DNA of 64,000 bases from Herbiconiux sp. SALV-R1 (GCF_013113715.1 NZ_CP053344.1:2232001-2296000), one strand, 5' to 3'. Counted from the stretch's first letter, positions 1-8,662 are shown. The notes: generated by a model not told the origin, from the letters alone. Numbers and translations are program-made.

Positions 1-1152
1 GTCGGCGCCCTGCCGGCGCAGCACCTGCTCGAGGGCGGCGAGGGTGGTGAGCACCGCATCCTTCCGGGCGTTGTACCCCATGGTGCCGATGCGCCACACC
101 TTGCCGTGCAGCGGGCCGAACGAGGTGCCGATCTCGATGCCGAAGTCGTTCAGCAGCTCACCGCGCACCGCGTCGCCGTCGACACCGGCCGGGATCTTCA
201 CCGCCACGACGTTGTTCATCTTCACCGCGAGGTCGCCGAAGGTCTCGAGCCCGAGCCCGCCCACGCCGGCGAGCATCGCCGCGCCGTGCAGCCGGTGCCG
301 CTCGACCGCGTTCGCGAGCCCCTCCTCGACGAGAAGTCGCGCGCACTCGCGCGCCCCGTAGAGCATGGAGGTGGCCTCGGTGTGGTGGTTGAGGCGCTTC
401 TCGCCCCAGTAGTCGAAGATCATGGCGAGATCGAAATAGTTCGATCGGATGCGCGCGGCACGCACCACGTCGCCTTCCGACGCGATCCCGGCCTCGATGC
501 TCTTGCGGGAGTCGATGACCTCGACGGCCCGCGCCGAGAACGTGGCGGGCGCGGAGCCCGAGGGTCCGCCCAGGCATTTCTGGAGGCCGGCGGTGACGGC
601 GTCGAGGCGGAGCGCATCCGTGTCGAAGTCGTTTCCGCCGAGGCTCGCGGTGACGTCGGTGTAGAACAGCACGCCGTGCTTCTCGCACAGCTCGCCGATG
701 CCCTCGAGCGGCTGGGCGACGGTGGTGCTCGTGTCGCCGTGCACGACGGCGAGCAGCTTCGGCTTCGTCGAGGCGATCGCCTGCTCGATCTCGGCGAGCG
801 TGAAGACGGTTCCCCACTCGCGCTCGATGACGTGCACCTCGGCGCCGGCACGCTCGGCGATCTCGCGCAGCAGGTGCCCGAAGCGCCCGAAGATCGGCAC
901 CAGCACGCGATCGCCGGGCTCGACGAGCGACACGATCGCCGCCTCGATGCCCGCGCGCGAGGTGCCGTCGATGAGCAGCGTCTGCTCGTTCGCCGTGCGG
1001 AAGACCTCGCGGTACAACCCCATCGTCTCGTTCATGTACGCGGTCATGGCGGGGTCGTACTGCCCCACCAGCTGCGCCGACATGGCGCGCAGCACGCGCG
1101 GATCGGCGTTGATCGGCCCCGGCCCCATGAGGAGGCGGGTGGGCGGGTTCAC
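1..1152 (-). CDS. pucG: PucG-type (ureidoglycine/alanine-glyoxylate) aminotransferase, 3' end cut by window
   Basis: A fold-type I PLP aminotransferase of the PucG/alanine-glyoxylate family, which in purine-degrading bacteria moves the amino group of (S)-ureidoglycine or alanine to glyoxylate. The frame reads in from a GTG at 1152 and is open to base 1, so 384 codons are seen of an expected ~400. Visible signatures are the N-terminal LLMGPGPINADPRVL, the SRAGIEAA turn near residue 65, Asp166 in FYTDVTAS (contacts the PLP ring nitrogen) and the Schiff-base lysine Lys192 in GLQKCLGG. The start is uncertain: a GAGGAG lies 20 nt before the GTG and no ATG is available. Downstream purine and amide genes (guanine deaminase, amidase, formamidase) support a role in nitrogen salvage; PucG versus generic alanine-glyoxylate specificity cannot be settled from sequence. 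Confidence 0.85.
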   Translation of the reverse strand, partial: MNPPTRLLMGPGPINADPRVLRAMSAQLVGQYDPAMTAYMNETMGLYREVFRTANEQTLLIDGTSRAGIEAAIVSLVEPGDRVLVPIFGRFGHLLREIAERAGAEVHVIEREWGTVFTLAEIEQAIASTKPKLLAVVHGDTSTTVAQPLEGIGELCEKHGVLFYTDVTASLGGNDFDTDALRLDAVTAGLQKCLGGPSGSAPATFSARAVEVIDSRKSIEAGIASEGDVVRAARIRSNYFDLAMIFDYWGEKRLNHHTEATSMLYGARECARLLVEEGLANAVERHRLHGAAMLAGVGGLGLETFGDLAVKMNNVVAVKIPAGVDGDAVRGELLNDFGIEIGTSFGPLHGKVWRIGTMGYNARKDAVLTTLAALEQVLRRQGAD

Positions 1153-1205
1153 GGGCTGAGCGACGATGACGACTCCTCGAAAATCCTGTTTCTCTCCCCC
1201 CATCC

Positions 1206-1235
1206 TACGAAACGAACGTTTCAGGAGTGTTTCGG
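1206..1235 (-). promoter_or_regulatory. candidate GlnR-like box upstream of pucG
   Basis: Read on the minus strand there is GAAAC (1233-1229), six bases, then GAAAC (1222-1218). This resembles the actinobacterial GlnR half-site pair GnnAC-n6-GaAAC. The second half is also part of an inverted repeat, GAAAC-gaac-GTTTC (1209-1222). The site lies about 65-80 bp upstream of the pucG start. Similarity is by eye only. Confidence 0.35.
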
Positions 1236-1250
1236 ATGCGCATCCGTTCT

Positions 1251-1308
1251 TTTTGGTCGCGCAAAGTGCTCTCAAAACGCTAGATGGGAGCAGTTTGCGC
1301 GACCAAAA
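1251..1308. terminator. long hairpin, 3' end of the amidase operon
   Basis: Arms 1251-1273 and 1286-1308 pair over about 21 of 23 positions around a 12-nt loop. The outer ends are TTTT and AAAA, so on either strand the stem is followed by a short U run. It follows the amidase stop on the minus strand and probably ends that transcript. Confidence 0.7.
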
Positions 1309-1327
1309 GGTGGCGAAGCCTGCGGGC

Positions 1328-3073
1328 TCAGGGCGCGAGCTCGGCGGCGATGGAGGTGGCGAGGCCGATGAGGGGGAGGTCGGTGCCGCGGGGGCCGACG
1401 AGGCAGAGGCCGACGGGGGCGGTGCCGCCGGAGGCGGGCACGCGGAGGAGGGGGGCGGAGACGGCGGGGTAGCCGCCGGCGCCCGCCACCGAGGTCATGC
1501 GGAGGGTGGCGGCTCGCACCGACGCGATGACCTCGGCGGAGGCGTCGAGCGCGGGCGCCGACGACGACGCCGAGGGCAGCAGCAGCACACGCCCGGCGAG
1601 CACCTCGTCGAAGCGGCGGCGCGCGTCGGCGAGCAGAACGCGCGCGGCATCCTCCTGAGAAGCCGTCACGCGCGATCCCAGCTCGAAGCGCTCGGCGATG
1701 TCGGGGCCGAGGGCGCCGGGGTGCTCGGTGATCCAGGCGCCGTGCTGACGCCAGGCCTCGGCACCCTGCACCGCGCGGAACGCCGCGAACACCGCGTCGA
1801 GGTCGCCGAGGTCGACCTGGTCGACGAGCCCGAACACCAGCTCGTCGGTGACATGGTCGAACGCCGCCTGCACCTCGGGCGTGCACCCGGCGACGAGGTC
1901 GGCAGCCACGACGAACCGCGGCTCGAGCGTCGGGAGCGCACCCGGCTCCCCCAGCGTCGCCACCGCCGCCGCCCGCAGCACCTCCGGCGAGCGCGTCAGC
2001 CACCCCACCGTGTCGAAGCTCGGCGCGAGCGGCAGCAGCCCCCGCGTCGACACCGCACCGTGCGTCGTGCGGATGCCCCACAGCCCCTGATACGACGCCG
2101 GCACCCTGATCGACCCGCCCGTGTCGGTGCCGAGCCCGATCGTCACCTGCCCGAGGGCCACGGCCGACGCCGGTCCGCTCGACGATCCGCCGCCGATGGC
2201 TCCCGGCACGGCGGGGTTCGGCGAGGTGCCCGAGTGCACGTTGCGCCCGGCCACGCTGTAAGCGAACTCGTCGGTCTGGGCGATGCCCACCACCGACGCA
2301 CCGGATGCGCGCAACGCCGCCACCGCATCCGCATCGTCGTTCTCGAACGGCGCCGTCGCGAGGTACTCGGGCACCCCGGCCCCGATGGCGAAGCCGCGCA
2401 CCGCGAACAGGTCTTTCACCGCCACTGTCATGCCGTCAAGAGCACCTGACCCAGCTGCGGGCACGAGCGGCGCCCCCGCCACCCGCCACACCCGGCCGTC
2501 GACGGCGGGGGCGGCGGCGTGCACGTGCGCCGCCGAGATCACCCATCCGGAGTCGAGCCTCGTCCACAACTGCGTCTGCTGCCCCGAGCCGCCCTTCGCC
2601 GGAACGCTGATCGACACCACGAGCACGGTGAGCGGGTTCGACCCGGCGATCACCCGCAGGTGCACGTCGGTGAGACTCCGCGGGGGAACGCCCCCGCGGA
2701 GTCCTCGGAACGCGCTGATGCGGTCGTGGCCGACCAGCAGCGCCGACGCGTCACCCCGCAGCGTCGCGGGGCCGGGCGTGAAGTACCGGTCGAGCGCGTC
2801 GAGGTCGTTGGTCATGAGCGCCGCCTCGTACCCGCGGAAGGCCCGCAGCAGCTCGTCGAGTGTCGCCTCGTCGAGCGCTCCGTCGATCGAGGTCACCCCC
2901 TCGGGCGCGTCGTCGCCCGCCGCGAAGACGGGCTCCGGCCGAGCGGCGACACCGGCGGCGCCGTCGTCGAGGGGCTCTCCGTCGGGCCCCATGTGAAGGC
3001 CGGCCCTCCGCGCCTCCGCATCCGCGTCGTCGGCGAACTGCGCCTCGAAGTCGTCGACCCAGCCCTCAACCAC
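1328..3073 (-). CDS. amidase-signature hydrolase with N-terminal HpxZ/AtzH-like (DUF3225) domain
   Basis: A 581-residue, apparently cytosolic fusion. Residues ~70-185 form a SnoaL-like fold of the DUF3225 (HpxZ/AtzH) type, with LLRAFRGYEAAL at the start and GWVISAAHVH at the end. Residues ~200-581 are an amidase-signature hydrolase with the expected Lys-cisSer-Ser triad: Lys220 in MTVAVKDLF, Ser297 in GGGSSSGPA and Ser321 in DTGGSIRVPA. DUF3225 proteins are normally separate small partners of AtzE-type amidases in cyanuric acid and oxalurate breakdown, so the fusion suggests a carbamoyl or ureido substrate. Residues 1-60 are acidic and unassigned. The start overlaps the stop of the upstream formamidase by 8 nt, indicating translational coupling. 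The exact substrate is unknown. Confidence 0.85.
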   Translation of the reverse strand: MVEGWVDDFEAQFADDADAEARRAGLHMGPDGEPLDDGAAGVAARPEPVFAAGDDAPEGVTSIDGALDEATLDELLRAFRGYEAALMTNDLDALDRYFTPGPATLRGDASALLVGHDRISAFRGLRGGVPPRSLTDVHLRVIAGSNPLTVLVVSISVPAKGGSGQQTQLWTRLDSGWVISAAHVHAAAPAVDGRVWRVAGAPLVPAAGSGALDGMTVAVKDLFAVRGFAIGAGVPEYLATAPFENDDADAVAALRASGASVVGIAQTDEFAYSVAGRNVHSGTSPNPAVPGAIGGGSSSGPASAVALGQVTIGLGTDTGGSIRVPASYQGLWGIRTTHGAVSTRGLLPLAPSFDTVGWLTRSPEVLRAAAVATLGEPGALPTLEPRFVVAADLVAGCTPEVQAAFDHVTDELVFGLVDQVDLGDLDAVFAAFRAVQGAEAWRQHGAWITEHPGALGPDIAERFELGSRVTASQEDAARVLLADARRRFDEVLAGRVLLLPSASSSAPALDASAEVIASVRAATLRMTSVAGAGGYPAVSAPLLRVPASGGTAPVGLCLVGPRGTDLPLIGLATSIAAELAP

Positions 3074-4178
3074 GGCGCTTCACCCCCGCCGCGACGCCCG
3101 CGAAGTCGGCGACCCGCACCCGCGCGTGCACCCCCTTCACGATGTCGACCACCTGCGAGATGTCGAAGTCGGTGGCGGCGCTGAGGTAGGCGTAGGCGAG
3201 CGCGCGGTCCATGCCGTAGCGCGCCTCGAGCAGCGCGAGCGCTGCCCGCACGCAGTTCTGCACGGCGACGTCGAGGTCTTCGTCCATGCCCGTCGGCACC
3301 AGGAACTCGCTCGTCTCAGCCATCGGGCCGACGAGCTCACCGAACGAGGCGACGGCCTCCTCCTGCGGCACCAGGTCGAAGCGCACGGTCACGCGCAGCG
3401 ACGCCTCCATCGCGGTGAGCGCGACCTCCCCGTCGCCCTGCGCGAAGTGCGGGTCGCCCACGTAGGCGAGCGCCCCCGGCACCTGCACCGGCAGGTAGAG
3501 CGACGAGCCCACCGTGAGCAGGTTGATGTCGATGTTGCCGCCGTGCGCCCCGGGCGGCACCGAGTGCGGCCTCACATCGCCCGCGACGGCGACGCCCATG
3601 ATGCCGAGGAACGGCCGCAGCGGGAACCGCACGACGGGCTCTCCGCCCGGCACGAGCGGCAGCGCCCCCACCTGCAGCCCCTCGAGGGTGTGCTGCAGTT
3701 CGGCGAAGATGCTCACGTTCGCCTCGGCGGCCGGCAGCTCCCCCACCAGCGCACCCTTGCCGTGCCGGTTCGAGATGACGCCGTAGGGCACTCGGGGCGT
3801 CGTCTCGACGACGGTCATTTTGAGAAGGTCTCCCGGGCGGGCCCCACGGATGCCGATGGGCCCCGTGACCACATGCGGGCCGTCGGCGGGCGTGCGCGGG
3901 TAGTCGGATGCGGCCAGCGCGATCGCGTCGTCGAGCACGAACGAACGGTCGACGCCCTGCGCGGCGAAGAACGCCCGCGGGTCACGGCCCTGGTCTTCGA
4001 GGAGGCCCTCGTGGCTGATGGTGTCGATGGTGACCTCGGTGCCCGGGTCGATCTCGAGCACGGGCCGGTCGCCGGCGCAGGGCAGGCGGCCCCACAGCAC
4101 GTGATCGCGGGTCGCGGCGAGGTATTCGGTGGCACGGATCTCTCCCGCGCCCGGCTGGAGGGCAGCTGTCATCGACAT
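3066..4178 (-). CDS. acetamidase/formamidase family protein
   Basis: A 370-residue member of the FmdA/AmdA family, which hydrolyses formamide or short amides to ammonia and the acid. Family features include the N-terminal YLAATRDHVLWGRL, the IDTISHEGL region near residue 55, the GPIGIRGARPGDLLKM segment near residue 105, and the GAHGGNIDINLL and GDPHFAQGDGEV segments in the second half. Length is at the lower end of the usual range. It is first in a two-gene unit with the amidase, whose ATG overlaps its stop. It faces the YoaK-type gene across ~150 bp that hold a GlnR-like box, in keeping with use as a nitrogen source. Confidence 0.9.
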   Translation of the reverse strand: MSMTAALQPGAGEIRATEYLAATRDHVLWGRLPCAGDRPVLEIDPGTEVTIDTISHEGLLEDQGRDPRAFFAAQGVDRSFVLDDAIALAASDYPRTPADGPHVVTGPIGIRGARPGDLLKMTVVETTPRVPYGVISNRHGKGALVGELPAAEANVSIFAELQHTLEGLQVGALPLVPGGEPVVRFPLRPFLGIMGVAVAGDVRPHSVPPGAHGGNIDINLLTVGSSLYLPVQVPGALAYVGDPHFAQGDGEVALTAMEASLRVTVRFDLVPQEEAVASFGELVGPMAETSEFLVPTGMDEDLDVAVQNCVRAALALLEARYGMDRALAYAYLSAATDFDISQVVDIVKGVHARVRVADFAGVAAGVKRRG

Positions 4179-4263
4179 GTTCCCGAGGGTAACGCCCGTT
4201 TGCCCCGCGCACCGCCGCCGGGCTACCGTGTCAACGCCCCGTGGGCGCGGCCGGCCCGAATCT

Positions 4264-4279
4264 GTTACATGCCCGAAAC
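4264..4279 (+). promoter_or_regulatory. GlnR-like box between formamidase and YoaK genes
   Basis: GTTAC-ATGCCC-GAAAC matches the GlnR consensus gTnAC-n6-GaAAC exactly at both half-sites and the spacing. It sits ~85 bp upstream of the formamidase start and ~50 bp upstream of the membrane protein start. One match of this length can arise by chance, but nitrogen-scavenging enzymes are the usual GlnR targets. Confidence 0.45.
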
Positions 4280-4327
4280 GTGCACGCGCGAGGCTCTAGC
4301 TCCACCACCTCATCGACGGGACAGCTC

Positions 4328-5020
4328 GTGCTCACGAAACTCCGCGCCAGACGCGACAACCTCCACCTCGCGCTCATGCTCGCGCTCACCTTCTCGACCG
4401 GGGTGGTCGACGCGGTGGGCTACCTGGGTCTCGACAAGGTGTTCGCGGGCAACATGACGGGCAACGTCGTCATCCTGGGCATGGCGCTCGCCGGTGCCGA
4501 CGACCTGCCCTGGGTCGGCCCGCTGCTCGCGCTCTTCGCCTTCATGTTCGGCGCCGTCATCGGGGGCCGGGTGCTGCGCCCGGTGAAGGCGGGCTGGACC
4601 ACCCGCACCACCTGGCTCTTCCTCGTGGTGGGCATCGTGCTGACCGCGCTGGCGGTGACGCTCTTCATCACCCAGGGCAAGCCGCCGCAGCCGTGGGAGC
4701 TGCTCATCACCTTCTTCCTCGCCGCGGCGATGGGCCTCCAGGCCGCCACCGCGCGCCACATCGCGGTGAAAGACGTCACCACGGTGGTCGTCACCTCCAC
4801 CATCACGGGTTTCGCCGCCGACTCGCGCCTCGCGGGCGGCAAGGGTCAGCCGTGGTTCCGCCGCGCGGCAGCCATCGTGCTCATCGCGGCCGGCGCCGGC
4901 GTCGGCGCCCTGCTGCTCCTCCTCGGCATCGGCTGGGGCGTGGCCGCGGCCGCACTCGTCACCCTCGTGGCGGCGTTGTTCGGGCACCTCGCCGCCCATG
5001 TGAAGTACCCCGTGGCGTAG
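4328..5020 (+). CDS. YoaK-family (DUF1275) membrane protein
   Basis: A 230-residue integral membrane protein of the YoaK/DUF1275 family, function unknown. The family signature is present at the N-terminus: TFSTGVVDAVGYLGL followed by NMTGNVVILGMAL. About six hydrophobic segments follow. I chose the GTG at 4328 because family homology begins just after it; an upstream in-frame ATG at 4241 would add 29 non-hydrophobic residues with no visible ribosome binding site. It converges on mutM across a strong hairpin. Confidence 0.85.
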   Translation: MLTKLRARRDNLHLALMLALTFSTGVVDAVGYLGLDKVFAGNMTGNVVILGMALAGADDLPWVGPLLALFAFMFGAVIGGRVLRPVKAGWTTRTTWLFLVVGIVLTALAVTLFITQGKPPQPWELLITFFLAAAMGLQAATARHIAVKDVTTVVVTSTITGFAADSRLAGGKGQPWFRRAAAIVLIAAGAGVGALLLLLGIGWGVAAAALVTLVAALFGHLAAHVKYPVA

Positions 5021-5038
5021 GCCGGGGGCCCGGGCCGC

Positions 5039-5096
5039 TTTCTTGCGGACAAAGTCCGTCAAGACGCGCTTTCGGACGGACTTTGTCCGCAAGAAA
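5039..5096. terminator. bidirectional terminator hairpin between YoaK and mutM
   Basis: A perfect 22-bp inverted repeat (5039-5060 and 5075-5096) around a 14-nt loop. The stem begins TTTCTTGCGGAC and ends with its complement, giving short U tracts on both strands. It lies exactly between two convergent genes. Confidence 0.85.
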
Positions 5097-5110
5097 GTGA
5101 ATGGGCTGGC

Positions 5111-6064
5111 TCAGGCCGCCGCCGCCACCACCCGCGCCCGCCGCTGGCACCTCGGGCAGAAGTGCGAGCCGCGGTTCATGAACGACTCGCGCACGACGAG
5201 GGTGCCGCAGCGCGGGCACGGCTTGCCCTGGCGGCCGTAGACGTTGAGGCTGTGCGAGAAGTAGCCCGAGGCGCCGTTCACGTTCACGTACTGCGCGTCG
5301 AAGCTCGTGCCGCCCTCGGCGAGGGCCCGCTGCAGCACGAGCCGCACCTCGGCGAGCAGCTGCCGCGCCCTGGCCCGGGGCAGCCGGTCGGCCGGATGCT
5401 CGTAGTGCACCCGCGCCGCCCACAGCGACTCGTCGGCGTAGATGTTGCCGATGCCGCTCACGAGCGTCTGGTCGAGCAGCGCCCGCTTGATGCCGGTGCG
5501 CTTGCGCGCGAGCGCCGCGAGGAACGCGCGGTCGTCGAAGGCGGGGTCGAGCGGATCGCGGGCGATGTGCGCCACCTGCGACGGCACGGCGGCCAGCCAG
5601 TCGAGCGCCCCCTCGGAGTCGGGCGCGAGGGCGCCTGCCGCTCCCGCGAAACCGCCTGGGGCGTGGTCGGGTGTGGCGAGCATCCGGTCGACGGCCATCG
5701 ACCCGAAGATGCGCTGGTCGACGAAGTTCACCCAGAACTCGCCGTGCACCGGATGCTCGATGCCGAGTCTGATGCGCAGCAGGCCGTCTTCTTCGACGCC
5801 CGGTGTGCGTAAGAGCACCTGCCCGCTCATGCCGAGGTGCGTGACGAGCGCCCTGCCCGAGGAGAGCGGGAACCAGAGGAACTTGCCCCGGCGAACGGCG
5901 GCGAGCATCCGTTCGCCCGAGAGGAGCGCCTCGAACTCGCCCTCGAGGGGGCTGTGACGCTTCAGCGAACGCCGGTCGAACACCTCGACGGCGGCGATGG
6001 CGGCTCCGGTGACGGCGGGCTCGAGGCCCGCCCTGACGACCTCGACCTCGGGCAGCTCAGGCAT
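5111..6064 (-). CDS. mutM: formamidopyrimidine-DNA glycosylase (MutM/Fpg)
   Basis: Bifunctional base excision glycosylase and AP lyase that removes 8-oxoguanine and formamidopyrimidines. The 317-residue protein begins MPELPEVEVV, giving the catalytic Pro1 after Met removal and Glu2. It contains LVTHLGMSGQ, the helix-two-turn-helix segment near SGIGNIYADESLWAA, and a complete C-terminal zinc finger, CPRC-x16-CPRC. It is the last gene of the yceD-rpmF-rnc-mutM run, 7 bp after rnc. In many relatives smc follows mutM; here the strand switches to unrelated genes. Confidence 0.97.
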   Translation of the reverse strand: MPELPEVEVVRAGLEPAVTGAAIAAVEVFDRRSLKRHSPLEGEFEALLSGERMLAAVRRGKFLWFPLSSGRALVTHLGMSGQVLLRTPGVEEDGLLRIRLGIEHPVHGEFWVNFVDQRIFGSMAVDRMLATPDHAPGGFAGAAGALAPDSEGALDWLAAVPSQVAHIARDPLDPAFDDRAFLAALARKRTGIKRALLDQTLVSGIGNIYADESLWAARVHYEHPADRLPRARARQLLAEVRLVLQRALAEGGTSFDAQYVNVNGASGYFSHSLNVYGRQGKPCPRCGTLVVRESFMNRGSHFCPRCQRRARVVAAAA

Positions 6065-6071
6065 GGCAGGC

Positions 6072-6785
6072 TCAGCCGAGCTGCTGGAACGCCGCGGCGG
6101 CGGCGGCCATCTCGGCGTGCTTCTTGCTCGACCCGTTCCCGGTGGCCGACACGACGTGGCCCTTCCCCGCCGGGCGGAGCGTCACGGTCGCCAGGAAGCT
6201 CTTCTGGTGGTCGGGCCCCGACTCCTGCATCTCGTAGACGGGCGCCTGGTAGCCGCGCTGCGCTGCACGCTCCTGCAGGGAGGTCTTCGGGTCCATCGAG
6301 ATGCCGAAGCGGCTCGGGTCGTCGGCGAGGGGCATGACGAGCCGGAGCACCAGAGCGGTGGCGACGTCCGGGCCCTGGTCGAGATAGGTGGCGCCGATGA
6401 TCGCCTCGACGGTGTCGGCGAGGATGGACGCCTTGTCGCGGCCGCCGGTGAGCTCTTCGCCGCGACCCAGCTTGAGGTAGCCCCCGAGCCCGACGGTGCG
6501 GGCGATCTCGGCGAGCGCGACCGTGCTCACCAGCGCGGCACGCCGCTTGGCGAGCTCGCCCTCGTCGAGGCCCGTGTAGGTGGTGTAGAGCATCACCGTG
6601 ACGGCCTGGCCGAGGATGGAGTCGCCGAGGAACTCGAGCCGCTCGTTGGTGGGCACGTTGCCGTGCTCGTACGCGTAGGAGCGATGGGTGAGCGCCAGGT
6701 CGAGCAGCTCGGGCGAGAGCTCGACCTGCAGGGTCGCCAAAAGGTGCGACCGGTCTCCCTCGGTGTCCGAAGACATGGGCCGCAC
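6072..6785 (-). CDS. rnc: ribonuclease III
   Basis: Double-stranded RNA endonuclease for rRNA and mRNA processing. The 237-residue protein has the catalytic-domain signature NERLEFLGDSILG near residue 47, preceded by THRSYAYEHG, and the second acidic cluster around ADTVEAIIGATYLD near residue 130. A C-terminal double-stranded RNA-binding domain starts near residue 160 (DPKTSLQERAAQRG) and ends with the GNGSSKKHAEMAAA helix. It lies between rpmF and mutM in the same direction. Confidence 0.97.
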   Translation of the reverse strand: MRPMSSDTEGDRSHLLATLQVELSPELLDLALTHRSYAYEHGNVPTNERLEFLGDSILGQAVTVMLYTTYTGLDEGELAKRRAALVSTVALAEIARTVGLGGYLKLGRGEELTGGRDKASILADTVEAIIGATYLDQGPDVATALVLRLVMPLADDPSRFGISMDPKTSLQERAAQRGYQAPVYEMQESGPDHQKSFLATVTLRPAGKGHVVSATGNGSSKKHAEMAAAAAAFQQLG

Positions 6786-6799
6786 CTTTCGAACCGGCT

Positions 6800-7003
6800 T
6801 TAGACGTCGGCGACCTTACGGCCCTTGTACTCCAGGAAGAGCGGGGTGCCGGCGGAGTCTTCGACGACCTTCGCGCGGTGGGGAAGGCTGTAGGTGGTCT
6901 TGCCGTTCTCGACGGTCTTGACGAGGGTGGGGACCTCGGCCTTCCACTGCGAGCGACGCGCGTGGGTGTTGGAACGTGACTTCTTCCGCTTCGGAACAGC
7001 CAT
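6800..7003 (-). CDS. rpmF: 50S ribosomal protein L32
   Basis: A 67-residue ribosomal protein. The start [20 protein letters not shown] is the L32 signature. There are no CxxC zinc motifs, so this is the zinc-independent form common in actinobacteria. It sits between yceD and rnc, its usual place. Confidence 0.96.
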   Translation of the reverse strand: MAVPKRKKSRSNTHARRSQWKAEVPTLVKTVENGKTTYSLPHRAKVVEDSAGTPLFLEYKGRKVADV

Positions 7004-7066
7004 GACTATCTCTCTTCTCTTCTGTCGTGCTGCGCGCGGCGCAACACGGCGGTTTCGACACCCGGG

Positions 7067-7627
7067 CTAGCTGCCGTCGGTGTCCGTGTCTTCGGAAGCC
7101 CCCGACTTCTCAGGATCAGCCAGGCCTGCCAGCGCCGACCATCTCGGATCGATCGGCTGGGCAACAGGGGCTGCCGGATGATCGGCCAGTCTCTCCCCCG
7201 TCACGGGGTCGAGGCCCGGGCAATCCGGCGTGCACACCGGCTGGAACGGCAGTGACAGCACCACCGAGTCCCTGATCAGAGGTTCGAGATCGACATGGTC
7301 GTCGTGAACCTCGTGATCGAAAGCTTCGTCAGAAGAATACGCGAAAAGCTCCTGGAATTCGACTTCGACAGGCTGACGGATCTCCCGGAGGCACCGACCG
7401 CACTCGCCGTCGGCCTCCGCCTCGACCTCGGCGGTCACCAGGATGCCCTCGTGCACCGACTCGAGCCGCAGCTCGACGTGCAGTTCTTCGCCGGGCTTCA
7501 CGGCGATGAGGCCCTCGCCGAGCTTCTCGGTGACGGGGATGTCGAAGGAGTGCTCGCGCATCTCCCCCGGCTTGTGGAGGAGGTCGCGCACGTTGACCGT
7601 GTAAGGGGTCTTCTTGAATGTGCTCAC
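7067..7627 (-). CDS. YceD/DUF177 family protein
   Basis: A 186-residue member of the YceD (DUF177) family, nearly always encoded just upstream of rpmF and linked to 23S rRNA accumulation and ribosome assembly. It shows the family motif CGRCLREIRQPVEV near residue 97 and an acidic C-terminal half. The start is a GTG whose first base is the last base of the upstream LysR gene stop codon, so the two are coupled. In related genomes coaD usually lies directly upstream; here coaD is about 31 kb away. Confidence 0.93.
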   Translation of the reverse strand: MSTFKKTPYTVNVRDLLHKPGEMREHSFDIPVTEKLGEGLIAVKPGEELHVELRLESVHEGILVTAEVEAEADGECGRCLREIRQPVEVEFQELFAYSSDEAFDHEVHDDHVDLEPLIRDSVVLSLPFQPVCTPDCPGLDPVTGERLADHPAAPVAQPIDPRWSALAGLADPEKSGASEDTDTDGS

Positions 7628-8613
7628 TACGAGATTCTACCGTCGCCCGCGGGGGTGGGCGTCGCTGCCGGGTCGACGTCGCACGGCGGGTTGCGGTGGG
7701 CGTTCGCCGCGACCACAGCAGCCGCCTCGTCGCGCAGGGCGTCGACGACGGTGCGCACCGCGAGCCGCTCGGCCCGGTCTGGGCGCATGAGCGCGAAGAT
7801 GTGCCGCTCGGCGACCACGCCGCGCAGGTTCCGCAGCACGATCTCGCTGCGGTAGGCGCCTCCCGCCGTGTAGCAGGGCAGGATGGCGATGCCGAGCCCC
7901 GCGGCCACGAAGGCCTCGGTCACGCGCGTGTCTCCGAAGCGCTGCACGACGTTCATCGGGGCGCCGGCCGCCGCCGAGATCTCGTGGATGGTGCGCTCGA
8001 ACGGGTACCCCCACGGCACCCCGATCCAGCGCTCGCCGATGAGGTCTTCGGGGTTGAGGAGGTCTTTCGACGCGAGCCGGTGCCCGGGCGGCAGCGCGAT
8101 GTCGAGCGGCTCGGTCATGAGCTTCACCATCACCACCTCGCGGCTCGCCCAGTTCGTGGCGGCGGGGGTCGGCGTGTGCGCGAGCACGATGTCGAAGTCG
8201 GCGGTGAGGGCCGGGAAGTCGTCGCTCTCGGGGTCGCGGTCGGAGCAGTGCAGCGTGAGCCCGCCCACGGCGTCGAGCCGGCTCACCACCCCGGGCAGCA
8301 GCATCTGGCCACCGGTGGGGAACGACGCGAGCGACACCTCGCCCGTGGGGTCGTTGCGGAACTCGTCCCAGAGCGCGTTCGCGTGCTCGATGGCGACGGC
8401 CACGTCGGTGGCGCTCCTCGCCAGCGCCCGTCCGGCGTCGGTGAGCACGATGCCGCGCCCCGACTTCTCGGTGAGCGGAAGACCCGCCTCGCGCTCGAGC
8501 ACCCGCAGCTGCTGCGACACCGCCGACGGGGTGCGGTGCGTCGCCTTGGCGACCTCGGTGATGCTCCCCCGCTCGGCGAGTTCGCGCAGCAGCTCGAGCC
8601 GTCTCACGTCCAT
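7627..8613 (-). CDS. LysR-type transcriptional regulator
   Basis: A 328-residue LysR-family regulator. The N-terminal winged helix (residues 1-60) contains ITEVAKATHRTPSAVSQQLRVLE; the rest is a periplasmic-binding-protein-like effector domain with GLGIAILPCY near residue 250. Targets are not evident. It diverges from a small membrane protein gene, and a LysR-type box lies in the intergenic space. It overlaps yceD by one base, which would place ribosome-related genes on its transcript, an arrangement probably created by rearrangement. Confidence 0.92.
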   Translation of the reverse strand: MDVRRLELLRELAERGSITEVAKATHRTPSAVSQQLRVLEREAGLPLTEKSGRGIVLTDAGRALARSATDVAVAIEHANALWDEFRNDPTGEVSLASFPTGGQMLLPGVVSRLDAVGGLTLHCSDRDPESDDFPALTADFDIVLAHTPTPAATNWASREVVMVKLMTEPLDIALPPGHRLASKDLLNPEDLIGERWIGVPWGYPFERTIHEISAAAGAPMNVVQRFGDTRVTEAFVAAGLGIAILPCYTAGGAYRSEIVLRNLRGVVAERHIFALMRPDRAERLAVRTVVDALRDEAAAVVAANAHRNPPCDVDPAATPTPAGDGRIS

Positions 8614-8641
8614 GAAGCGATGCTACACCGCCACCCAAGAA

Positions 8642-8662
8642 CTCTGCGATTGATCTACAGAA
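8642..8662. promoter_or_regulatory. LysR-type T-N11-A box
   Basis: On the minus strand TTCTG and CAGAG flank 11 bases, an imperfect dyad of the T-N11-A type bound by LysR regulators. It lies 29-49 bp upstream of the lysR start and ~95 bp upstream of the divergent small gene, fitting autoregulation and control of the neighbour. Confidence 0.5.

Noticed and set aside
106-1371. 421-codon plus-strand frame opposite pucG
   Set aside because: Low-complexity shadow; the minus strand encodes a clear aminotransferase.
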